From Tardiphaga sp. (GTDB lineage Bacteria; Pseudomonadota; Alphaproteobacteria; Rhizobiales; Xanthobacteraceae): a stretch of 11,459 bases of DNA. The notes below the pieces were generated by a model. That model made no database searches, was not told the origin of the DNA, and saw only the letters and a program-made list of their open reading frames with translations. This document shows, in pieces, positions 5,865 to 11,459 of the stretch (its first letter is position 1; every line of letters starts with the position of its first letter). The stretch covers positions 1-11,459 of the forward strand of contig JAQGJF010000229.1 in the NCBI GenBank assembly GCA_028290765.1. Reading direction: 5' to 3'. The translations under genes were made by a program, and so were the position numbers.

Positions 5865-7085
5865 ATGACGCACGGAGTTCGTTTGTATCTCGTCGGCTCC
5901 TTCGTCCTTGTGTCGCTTGCGGGTTGCGGTCGCGGATTGTTTCAGTCCGCCGAGCGCGAACCGTGGCGGGCCGAGGCCGAAATCGCATGCCTGAAGTCCG
6001 GCGCGGTGAAGGAAAACGTCGATCTGGTCCGGATCAACCCGATTTCGGGTCCGGGGGTTTGCGGCGCCGAATTTCCGCTGAAGGTCGCAGCGCTGGGCGA
6101 AAGCAACGCCAGCTTCGGCTTTGCCGACGATTTGCGGCCGCCGGCGGCGATCGGCGGCAACCAGCCGCGCTGGCCCGGATCGCAGCCGCTGCCGCCGCCA
6201 TCCGCGCCACGTTCGAACTACCCCGAGACCGCGGTACGCCAGCCCGGCTATGGCGCCGGCAGCAACGGCCCGGTCTCGCTGACCGCGCCGGGCGTTGCGC
6301 CCGACGAGGACGATATCGACCTGCCGCCCGAAGGGACGCCGGGAACGAGTGAGCCGCGCTATCCGGCACGGGGCGCCGGCGCGCCACCCTATCCGCTGCG
6401 CCAAGGCGCTTTGCCCGCGACGTCGGATCGGCTGTATTCCAGCCCGGCTCCGATGCAGGACCGTCCATTGCCGCGGCTCGGACCCGGGCAGGGCAATGTC
6501 ACCGGCGCGCTCGGACCGGTGGCGGTGAAGCCGGAGGCGACGCTGGCCTGTCCGATCGTCTCGGCGCTGGATCGCTGGCTCGCCGATTCCGTGCAACCTT
6601 CGGCGATGCGCTGGTTCGGCGCGCGCGTGGTCGAGATCAAGCAGATCTCCGCCTACTCCTGCCGCGGCATGAACGGCAAGTCGCGCGCGCATATTTCCGA
6701 GCACGCCTTCGGCAACGCGCTGGACATCGCGGCGTTCACGCTGGCCGATGGAAGGCGCATCTCGGTCAAGGACGGCTGGAAGGGGATGCCGGAAGAGCAG
6801 GGTTTCCTGCGCGACGTGCAGGCCGCCGCGTGCCAGCAGTTCAACACCGTGCTGGCGCCGGGCTCCAACGTCTATCACTACGATCACATTCACGTCGACC
6901 TGATGCGTCGCTCGAGCCGGCGCGTCATCTGCCAGCCGGCCGCAGTGTCGGGTGAGGAAATCGCCTCGCGCGCGACGTCGCGCAATCCCTACGCCAGCCG
7001 CGATTCGTCGGTGACCGGATCGATCGGCAAATGGCTGTCGCGCAAGTCCAAGCCGCGCGACGAAGACGATTATGAGGATGAATAG
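5865..7085 (+). CDS. Lipoprotein with extensin-like C-terminal domain
   Basis: A 406-residue envelope protein. The N-terminus is a lipoprotein signal: hydrophobic LYLVGSFVLVS leads to the lipobox LAGC, with Cys21 as the lipidated residue. Residues about 91-215 are rich in Pro, Gly and Ala and look disordered. The extensin-like C-terminal domain covers about 228-350, with SCRGMNGKSRAHISEHAFGN (265-284). The pattern His280-x6-Asp287 followed by HIH at 341-343 resembles the zinc ligands of LAS-type peptidoglycan peptidases (D-Ala-D-Ala/LD-type), so a cell-wall hydrolase or binding role is inferred. A Ser/Arg tail ends in an acidic DEDDYEDE. ATG 5865 has no ribosome binding site; TTG 5883, in frame with GGAG 5 bases upstream, is an alternative start that keeps the lipobox. 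The preceding 190 bp are AT-rich and carry three AACATG copies (5796, 5810, 5821). Confidence 0.85.
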   Translation: MTHGVRLYLVGSFVLVSLAGCGRGLFQSAEREPWRAEAEIACLKSGAVKENVDLVRINPISGPGVCGAEFPLKVAALGESNASFGFADDLRPPAAIGGNQPRWPGSQPLPPPSAPRSNYPETAVRQPGYGAGSNGPVSLTAPGVAPDEDDIDLPPEGTPGTSEPRYPARGAGAPPYPLRQGALPATSDRLYSSPAPMQDRPLPRLGPGQGNVTGALGPVAVKPEATLACPIVSALDRWLADSVQPSAMRWFGARVVEIKQISAYSCRGMNGKSRAHISEHAFGNALDIAAFTLADGRRISVKDGWKGMPEEQGFLRDVQAAACQQFNTVLAPGSNVYHYDHIHVDLMRRSSRRVICQPAAVSGEEIASRATSRNPYASRDSSVTGSIGKWLSRKSKPRDEDDYEDE

Positions 7086-7103
7086 CTGAGCTAGTGAAGT
7101 TCG

Positions 7104-7173
7104 GTAGCCCGCATGAGCGAAGCGACATGCGGGTAACGCCGGCCCCGGATGTCGCTTCGCTCATCCGAGCTAC
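7104..7173. repeat. Palindromic repeat with 30-bp arms between convergent genes
   Basis: The left arm 7104-7133 (beginning GTAGCCCGCATGAGCGAAGC) and right arm 7144-7173 are reverse complements with 3 mismatches in 30, around a 10-base loop. This GTAGCCCG/GAGCGAAGCGACAT type is known as a dispersed intergenic repeat in many proteobacteria. It ends 10 bases before the tetR stop codon and begins 18 bases after the extensin-like gene. It probably serves as a transcript end for both. No T-run is present. Confidence 0.85.
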
Positions 7174-7183
7174 GATCAGCGCC

Positions 7184-7825
7184 TCAAGCGCCCTTCACCT
7201 GATACCTCGCCATGAACATCCGGACCGCGCTGTCGACCACTCTGGCGATTTGTTCGCGGGAAGGCGCCGGTTTGGCCTGGAAGATGAACGGCTGGAACAG
7301 CGATGCCTGGCACAGCTGCATGAACTGCGTCGCGGCCAGGGTGCTGTCGTCGATCGCCAGATCGCCGGCCTTTACCCGCGCCTCGAGATATTCGGCCAGG
7401 CGGTTGATGGTGTGCTCCAGCACCCTTTGGTAGAAGCGCCGGCCGACATCCGGCATTCGCTCGGCGATCGCCATTACGGTGCGGATCGCCGATCCGCCGC
7501 CCGGCCGGCACAACAGCTGGATATAGGCTTGGCCGAATTCGCGCAGCGTCGTGATTGCGTCCCGTTCCGGATCGAAGTTGAACGCCGCCTTGCCCTGTTC
7601 CAGGCTTTCCTGCTCGACAATGGCTTCGAACAGCCGGTTCTTGTCGGCGAAATAGACGTATAGCGTGCCTTTTGAGACACCCGCGGCTCGAGCGATCACG
7701 CCCATGCTGGCGCCGTCGAAGCCGAGATCCATGAACACCGCGCGCGCGCCATCGAGGATCTGGCGCCGCTTGGCGCTGTCTTCTTCTCCGACGACGGAAA
7801 GCGCTGGTGAACGGGAAGCAACCAT
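7184..7825 (-). CDS. TetR/AcrR-family repressor of the adjacent efflux operon
   Basis: A 213-residue one-component repressor. An N-terminal tail (1-18) leads into the TetR DNA-binding domain: KRRQILDGARAVFMDLGFDG (19-38), then the helix-turn-helix ASMGVIARAAGVSKGTLYVYF (39-59) with the family-typical GTLYVYF end, then the DKNRLFEAIV linker helix. Residues about 80-213 are the helical ligand-binding and dimer domain, of the AefR/AcrR-like type. The gene is divergent from an EmrAB-type efflux pair, and a palindromic site between them overlaps both promoters. Repression of itself and the pump, relieved by a toxic compound, is the expected logic; the inducer is unknown. The ATG at 7825 has only a weak ribosome binding site (AGG at about -12). 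Confidence 0.9.
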   Translation of the reverse strand: MVASRSPALSVVGEEDSAKRRQILDGARAVFMDLGFDGASMGVIARAAGVSKGTLYVYFADKNRLFEAIVEQESLEQGKAAFNFDPERDAITTLREFGQAYIQLLCRPGGGSAIRTVMAIAERMPDVGRRFYQRVLEHTINRLAEYLEARVKAGDLAIDDSTLAATQFMQLCQASLFQPFIFQAKPAPSREQIARVVDSAVRMFMARYQVKGA

Positions 7826-7891
7826 AAATTTAGCCTGTTCGAGAAAACCCGCAAACCGAAACTATTCGGAAGGGCCGGAACGGGTAGATAT

Positions 7892-7906
7892 TATATTACT
7901 AATATA
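7892..7906. promoter_or_regulatory. Second perfect palindrome next to the TetR operator
   Basis: TATATTA (7892-7898), a central C, and TAATATA (7900-7906) form a 15-bp perfect palindrome. It begins two bases from the main operator and covers the -10 element of the tetR promoter. It may be a second binding site or an AT-rich element that eases melting; sequence alone does not decide. Confidence 0.4.
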
Positions 7907-7929
7907 CCTTGACCGAACCGTTCGGTCAA
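7901..7929 (-). promoter_or_regulatory. tetR promoter (sigma-70 type)
   Basis: On the minus strand TTGACC (7929-7924) and TATATT (7906-7901) are separated by exactly 17 bases, close to full consensus. The whole spacer and -35 lie inside the palindromic operator, which gives autorepression. The expected leader to the ATG at 7825 is about 70 bases. Confidence 0.7.
7909..7929. promoter_or_regulatory. TetR-type operator (21-bp palindrome)
   Basis: TTGACCGAAC (7909-7918), a central C, and GTTCGGTCAA (7920-7929) form a perfect inverted repeat with 10-bp arms, the length expected for a TetR dimer site. It lies in the 184-bp gap between the divergent regulator and pump genes. Each end reads TTGACC outward-in, so the operator itself supplies the -35 hexamer of both promoters. 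Confidence 0.8.
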
Positions 7930-7938
7930 TGCTATCGA
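7909..7938 (+). promoter_or_regulatory. Efflux-operon promoter
   Basis: TTGACC (7909-7914) and TATCGA (7933-7938) are separated by 18 bases. The -35 is the left end of the operator, so bound repressor would block polymerase. Spacing and -10 are less ideal than for the opposing tetR promoter, which suggests a lower basal level for the pump. Confidence 0.55.
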
Positions 7939-8009
7939 TAGTCTATAGAGCAGGGAAAATGCCGAATTTCGTCGGCGCGCGATCTGCTGGACCTATTCAG
8001 GAGGCCGTT

Positions 8010-9239
8010 ATGGCCGGACCACGCGACCAAGCCGCCCGCATCCTTCGTCCCGAGCAGGATGCTGCTGAAAGCGGGTTGCCCGGCGCGGCTTCGTCTCCTG
8101 TCTCGCCGTCGCCCGCGGCGCGTCGCCCGGAAGCCCCGGTCACCGAGAAGCCGGCCGCGGCACCCGCCGCGACCCAGCCGGCGGCTCCGAAGTCCGGCAA
8201 GCGCAAGATCGTCCTGATGGGTGTCGGCGCCGTGCTGGCGCTGGCCGCGGTGGCTTACGGCGTCAATTACGTTCTGGTCGGCCGCTTCATGGTCGGCACC
8301 GACGACGCCTATGTCCGCGCCAACAACACCACGCTCGGCGCCCGGGTCTCCGGCCACATTGCCGCGGTGCTGCCCGGCGACAATGTGGCGGTGCATGCCG
8401 GTGACGTGATCTTCCGGATCGACGACGGCGACTATCGTATCGCCGTCAATGCGGCGCGCACCAGGATCGCCACCCAGCAGGCCACCATCGATCGCATCGG
8501 CCGCCAGGTTACCGCGCAGCAGAGCGCGGTCGAGCAGTCCAAGGCGCAGCTGGCCTCCGCCGAGGCGCAGTCGAACCGCGCGCAACTCGATTTCGACCGA
8601 CAGCAGTCGCTGAGCACCAAGGGCTTTGCCTCGCGCGCCACCTTCGAAGTGTCGCAGGCTGGCCGCGACCAGGGCACCGCCGGCGTGCAGGCCGCGCAGG
8701 CGGCCTACGATGCCGCGCGCGACAATGTCGAAGTGACCAAAGCGCAGCAGAGCGAAGCCCGCGCGCAGCTCGCCGAATTGCAGACCTCGCTCGCCAAGGC
8801 GGAACGCGATCTCGACTTCACGTTGGTGCGCGCGCCGGTCGACGGCATCTTCTCCAACCGCCTCGTCAACACCGGCGATTTCATCCAGGCCGGCCAGCGG
8901 CTCGGCAATGTGGTGCCGCTCGACGGCGTCTATATCGACGCCAACTTCAAGGAGACGCAACTGCGCCGCCTGAAGCCGGGCCAACCGGTCAGCATCTCGC
9001 TCGATGCCGATTCCAGCCGCGAGATCCTGGGCACCGTCGAAAGCCTGGCGCCGGCCGCTGGTCAGGTGTTCACGCTGCTGCCGCCGGACAATGCCACCGG
9101 CAATTTCACCAAGATCGTGCAGCGCGTCCCGGTCCGGGTCCGCGTGCCCGCCGAGATCGCCAAGGAAAACCTGCTGCGCGCCGGCATGTCGGTCTATGTC
9201 CGCGTCAATACCAAGCCGGGCGCCGACGCCGCGCATTGA
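8010..9239 (+). CDS. EmrA/HlyD-family periplasmic adaptor of a multidrug efflux pump
   Basis: A 409-residue membrane-fusion protein that couples an inner-membrane transporter to the periplasm or outer membrane. The start at 8010 is set by AGGAGG 5 bases upstream; the same frame is open further upstream but there it runs antisense to tetR. Order: a Pro/Ala-rich cytoplasmic tail (1-62), one membrane span (about 67-90, IVLMGVGAVLALAAVAYGVNYVLV), a first biotinyl-lipoyl half (GTDDAYVRANNTTLGARVSG, 96-115), a long alpha-helical hairpin coiled coil rich in Ala and Gln (about 142-268), the second lipoyl half (DFTLVRAPVDGIFSNRLVN, 269-287), and a beta-barrel region (about 305-400, IDANFKETQLRRLKPGQ). 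Length and order fit EmrA. The EmrB-type partner follows after 44 bases, and expression is likely controlled by the divergent TetR. No outer-membrane factor is encoded nearby. Confidence 0.92.
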   Translation: MAGPRDQAARILRPEQDAAESGLPGAASSPVSPSPAARRPEAPVTEKPAAAPAATQPAAPKSGKRKIVLMGVGAVLALAAVAYGVNYVLVGRFMVGTDDAYVRANNTTLGARVSGHIAAVLPGDNVAVHAGDVIFRIDDGDYRIAVNAARTRIATQQATIDRIGRQVTAQQSAVEQSKAQLASAEAQSNRAQLDFDRQQSLSTKGFASRATFEVSQAGRDQGTAGVQAAQAAYDAARDNVEVTKAQQSEARAQLAELQTSLAKAERDLDFTLVRAPVDGIFSNRLVNTGDFIQAGQRLGNVVPLDGVYIDANFKETQLRRLKPGQPVSISLDADSSREILGTVESLAPAAGQVFTLLPPDNATGNFTKIVQRVPVRVRVPAEIAKENLLRAGMSVYVRVNTKPGADAAH

Positions 9240-9247
9240 TTTTCATG

Positions 9248-9272
9248 CGCGCGACCGGCGCGTTGTTTTTTT
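9248..9272 (+). terminator. Terminator-like hairpin inside the efflux operon
   Basis: CGCGC (9248-9252) and GCGCG (9258-9262) pair around a 5-base loop, extended by a G-T pair, and are followed by TTG and seven T (9266-9272). It sits in the 44-base gap between the adaptor and transporter genes. The short stem suggests partial termination, which would lower transporter relative to adaptor expression. The last T abuts the AGGA ribosome binding site of the next gene. Confidence 0.45.
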
Positions 9273-9283
9273 AGGACGACCCG

Positions 9284-10882
9284 ATGTCCACCTCGATCAC
9301 AGCCCAGCCGGGCCGGCGCGGCGGTCCGCCGCCGATGGCGCCGCCGTCCGAGCGCGTCGCGCCGCAGCGGCTGTTCGCGTTCCTAATCATGGTGTTCGGG
9401 ATGTTCATGTCGATCCTGGACATCCAGATCGTCTCGGCGTCGCTGTCCGAAATCCAGGCCGGCCTGTCGGCATCCTCGAGCGAAGTGTCGTGGGTACAAA
9501 CCGCGTATCTGATCGCCGAAGTGATCGCGATCCCGTTGTCCGGATTTTTGTCGCGCGCGCTGGGCACGCGGCTGTTGTTCGCGATTTCGGCGGCCGGCTT
9601 CACGCTGGCGAGTCTCGCCTGCGGCTTCACCTCGTCGATCGAGCAAATGATCGTGTGGCGGGCGATCCAGGGCTTTCTCGGCGCCGGCATGATCCCGACG
9701 GTGTTCGCGTCGGCCTATACGGTGTTTCCGCGCTCGAAATTCCACATCGTCGGTCCGATCATCGGCCTCGTCGCCACGCTGGCCCCGACCATCGGTCCCA
9801 CGGTCGGCGGCGTGATCACCGACGCGATGTCATGGCACTGGCTGTTCTTCATCAACGTGGTGCCGGGCATCGGCATCACCGTCGGCGTGCTGGCGCTGGT
9901 CGACTTCGACGAACCGCATTTCGAGCTGCTCGATCATTTCGACTGGTGGGGGCTGGGCTTCATGGCCGGCTTCCTCGGCTCGCTGGAATATGTGCTTGAG
10001 GAAGGACCGCGAAACGACTGGTTCGAGGATTCCTCGATTTTCCTGTTCACGGTGGTCTGCGCCGTCTCGGCGGTGGCGTTCTTCTGGCGCGTGCTCACCG
10101 CGCGCGAGCCGATCGTCGACATCCGCGCCTTCACCAACCGCAATTTCGCGCTCGGATGTACGTTCTCGTTCTGCGTCGGCATCGGGCTCTACGGCCTGAC
10201 CTATCTCTATCCGCGCTACCTCGCCGAAGTGCGCGGCTACAGCGCGCTGATGATCGGCGAGACCATGTTCGTCTCCGGCATCGCGATGTTCTGCACCGCG
10301 CCGCTCGTCGGCCGGCTGATGCAGAAGATCGACATGCGCTATCTCATCCTGCTCGGACTGGTGCTGTTCGCATCGGGCACCTGGCAGATGACCTGGATTA
10401 CCCGCGACTTCGACTTCTACGAACTCCTGCTGCCGCAGATCCTGCGCGGCATGGGCATGATGCTGGCGATGGTCCCGGTCAACAACATCGCGCTCGGCAC
10501 CCTGGCGCCGGAGCTCGTCAAGAATGCCTCCGGCCTGTTCAACCTGACCCGCAATCTCGGCGGCGCGCTCGGCCTCGCGCTGATCAACACCGCGCTCGAC
10601 GGCCGCACCGATTTCCATATCTCGCGGCTGCACGACAAGGTCAACTGGGGCAACGCGATGGCGGTGGAGACGCTGAACAACTTCACCCAGAAATTTCAGG
10701 GCATGGGCGACGCGCCGATCATGGCGATGAAGCAGCTCAACCAGATCGTGCACCGCCAGGCCGTGGTGATGGGATTCGGCGATTCCTTCTTCCTGCTGAC
10801 GCTGTTTTATTTCGGGCTCAGCACCTTGGTGGTGCTGCTGGCCAAGCCCGCCAACCCGATGGGCGCGCCGGGCGGGCATTAG
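9284..10882 (+). CDS. EmrB-type MFS multidrug transporter (DHA2, 14-span)
   Basis: A 532-residue proton-driven drug exporter of the inner membrane. After a Pro-rich cytoplasmic tail (1-28) there are about 14 hydrophobic spans to residue 525. Family motifs are visible: motif D1-like LDIQIVSASL (45-54, Asp46 in the first span), loop motif A-like GFLSRALGTR (87-96), and the antiporter motif C APTIGPTVGG (167-176) in span 5. A periplasmic loop (about 450-500) precedes the final span. AGGA lies 7 bases before the ATG. It follows the EmrA-type adaptor and should form a complex with it. Substrates cannot be told from sequence; hydrophobic toxic compounds are usual for the family. Length matches EmrB-type proteins. 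Confidence 0.92.
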   Translation: MSTSITAQPGRRGGPPPMAPPSERVAPQRLFAFLIMVFGMFMSILDIQIVSASLSEIQAGLSASSSEVSWVQTAYLIAEVIAIPLSGFLSRALGTRLLFAISAAGFTLASLACGFTSSIEQMIVWRAIQGFLGAGMIPTVFASAYTVFPRSKFHIVGPIIGLVATLAPTIGPTVGGVITDAMSWHWLFFINVVPGIGITVGVLALVDFDEPHFELLDHFDWWGLGFMAGFLGSLEYVLEEGPRNDWFEDSSIFLFTVVCAVSAVAFFWRVLTAREPIVDIRAFTNRNFALGCTFSFCVGIGLYGLTYLYPRYLAEVRGYSALMIGETMFVSGIAMFCTAPLVGRLMQKIDMRYLILLGLVLFASGTWQMTWITRDFDFYELLLPQILRGMGMMLAMVPVNNIALGTLAPELVKNASGLFNLTRNLGGALGLALINTALDGRTDFHISRLHDKVNWGNAMAVETLNNFTQKFQGMGDAPIMAMKQLNQIVHRQAVVMGFGDSFFLLTLFYFGLSTLVVLLAKPANPMGAPGGH

Positions 10883-10910
10883 GTCGAGGTCGCGGATCAC
10901 ATGGCTGTCA

Positions 10911-10930
10911 TCGCCCGATTTATCGGGCGA
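10911..10930. repeat. Hairpin repeat downstream of the efflux operon
   Basis: TCGCCCGA (10911-10918) and TCGGGCGA (10923-10930) form a perfect 8-bp stem with a TTTA loop, 28 bases after the transporter stop. The surrounding text (ATGGCTGTCATCGCCCG...) resembles another dispersed repeat of Bradyrhizobium-type genomes. No T-run follows, so it is a weak intrinsic terminator at best and more likely a 3'-end stabiliser. Confidence 0.55.
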
Positions 10931-10981
10931 ACCGGTGTCCCTGAGCGCTGATAATGGATCGCGCGGCTGTACCCCAAAAGC

Positions 10982-10996
10982 ATCATATGATATCAT
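10982..10996. promoter_or_regulatory. Overlapping palindromes, likely antitoxin operator
   Basis: ATCATATGAT (10982-10991) and ATGATATCAT (10987-10996) are both perfect 10-bp palindromes sharing five bases. They end 7 bases before the antitoxin start at 11004. Repeated small palindromes over the promoter are typical of autoregulated toxin-antitoxin operons. TATGAT (10986-10991) inside the site could be the -10, which would put the transcription start at or next to the ATG. Confidence 0.5.
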
Positions 10997-11003
10997 TCCT
11001 GCC

Positions 11004-11234
11004 ATGACGAAAGACCAGGTGAAAGAGGTTCTCGATCGCGTTCTGACCTGGCCGCGGGAGCGGCAGGAAGACGCCGCTCAAATGTTGCTCGCGTTGGAAG
11101 CACGTGAGGGCGAACTTTATCATCCGGGCGACGACGAATGGGCCGCGATAGAGGAAGGTTTCGCTCAAGCGAAGCGGGGTGAGGCCGTGTCAGCGGATGA
11201 GATCGCAGCCCTGTTCAAGCCGCGTGGTCCATGA
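11004..11234 (+). CDS. Antitoxin-like protein of a type II toxin-antitoxin pair
   Basis: A 76-residue acidic helical protein (MTKDQVKEVLDRVLTWPRER..., then DDEWAAIEEGFAQAKRGEAV at 43-62, ending FKPRGP). The EEGFAQAKRGE-type segment near the C-terminus is seen in antitoxins paired with ParE/RelE toxins, where this part wraps the toxin. A DNA-binding fold is not obvious, so the exact family is uncertain. The stop overlaps the start of the toxin frame by 4 bases (ATGA), typical of coupled translation. An in-frame GTG start at 10935 would extend it by 23 residues, but 11004 is preferred because the longer version would run through the palindromic operator. No ribosome binding site precedes 11004, which fits a leaderless transcript. 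Confidence 0.7.
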   Translation: MTKDQVKEVLDRVLTWPRERQEDAAQMLLALEAREGELYHPGDDEWAAIEEGFAQAKRGEAVSADEIAALFKPRGP

Positions 11235-11459
11235 CGCTCCGGTTTACGCCGCGCGCACGGAACGATCTCAGGAAAATTCTAGAATATATCGCCAACGAGA
11301 ATCCGGCAGCCGCTGATCGGGTGCGTCGGGCGATTTTCGACACGGCCACACTTATCGCCACGCGGCCTTGATCTGGGAATTCGTAACGCGAGAGCTCCGG
11401 AATTGCGCAGCCGTCTCGTTACGAGATACCCGTACCGCATTCATTATTTTGTGGAAGAT
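11231..11459 (+). pseudogene. ParE/RelE-family toxin, frameshifted and cut by window edge
   Basis: The start ATG overlaps the antitoxin stop. The first frame reads MTLRFTPRARNDLRKILEYI, then about 26 more residues typical of ParE/RelE N-termini (NPAAADRVRRAIFD), and stops at TGA 11369-11371 after 46 codons. From 11367 another frame continues to the window end with the expected C-terminal half: APELRSRLVTRYPYRIHYFV, matching the family's LR...RYPYRIxY segment. The break is at the GCGGCC around 11363-11368, where a net change of one base gained or two bases lost would explain it. As read, the toxin lacks its C-terminal strands and should be inactive, unless ribosomes shift frame or the read has an error. 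The true end lies beyond the window. Confidence 0.75.

Noticed and set aside
7877..7902. GGAAC at 7877 as a second sigma-EcfG promoter
   Set aside because: No CGTT follows at 16 or 17 bases, so only half of the signature is present.
7665..8009. Upstream extension of the EmrA-type frame to 7665
   Set aside because: It would run antisense through tetR and across the operator; AGGAGG directly before 8010 marks the start. ATG 7959 is in frame but has a poorer ribosome binding site.
7932..9236. 434-residue minus-strand frame opposite the EmrA-type gene
   Set aside because: An antisense shadow: repetitive Arg/Gly/Leu/Ala composition, no domain, and it overlaps the promoter region and operator. 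The plus strand has a perfect ribosome binding site and a full HlyD-type domain order.
10911..10930. Hairpin after the transporter gene as an intrinsic terminator
   Set aside because: The stem is perfect but is followed by AACCGG rather than a T-run; annotated as a repeat instead.
9830..11005. 391-residue minus-strand frame opposite the MFS transporter
   Set aside because: His/Glu/Arg-rich shadow translation without motifs, crossing the intergenic hairpin and the antitoxin start.

Overview
The window looks like chromosome from an alphaproteobacterium of the Nitrobacteraceae (Bradyrhizobium/Rhodopseudomonas type). This rests on high GC with strong third-position GC bias (hence many long antisense shadow frames), a GGAAC-16-CGTT promoter of the alphaproteobacterial sigma-EcfG type, the resemblance of most proteins to families common in Bradyrhizobium, and short palindromic intergenic repeats (CGTCATTGCGAGGAGC..., CCCGGC...GCCGGGACGACGCG) typical of that group. 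The species assignment is inference; no rRNA or other marker gene is present.

Layout. 1-783 (-): the N-terminal 261 codons of a probable LuxR-type regulator that runs off the left edge, with a perfect 19-bp palindrome about 50 bp upstream of its start. 1014-4106 (-): a two-gene cell-surface module, a VIT/VWA-domain protein with a C-terminal LPKTA sorting signal followed by a class GN sortase, separated by 210 bp that hold two large hairpins. 4292-5056 (+): a divergent XRE-type regulator. 5145-5387 (-): a small acidic hypothetical protein. 5579-5674 (-): a 31-residue membrane peptide gene with a strong ribosome binding site, a sigma-EcfG promoter and a downstream intrinsic terminator. 5865-7085 (+): a lipoprotein with an extensin-like C-terminal domain. 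7184-7825 (-) with 8010-10882 (+): a TetR regulator divergent from an EmrA/EmrB-type efflux pair, with a palindromic operator that supplies the -35 element for both promoters. 11004-11459 (+): a toxin-antitoxin-like pair whose ParE/RelE toxin is frameshifted and also cut by the right edge.

How the parts work together. The sortase has one obvious substrate, the neighbouring VWA protein, so the pair is probably a dedicated system that anchors one adhesin-like surface protein. The TetR-EmrAB block is a self-contained inducible efflux unit without an outer-membrane partner here. The 31-residue peptide is probably made under general stress. Palindromic repeats sit at most gene ends and probably serve as transcript ends or mRNA stabilisers. 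The points most worth a second look are the unannotated small stress peptide, the hairpins inside the sortase and efflux operons, and the broken toxin.
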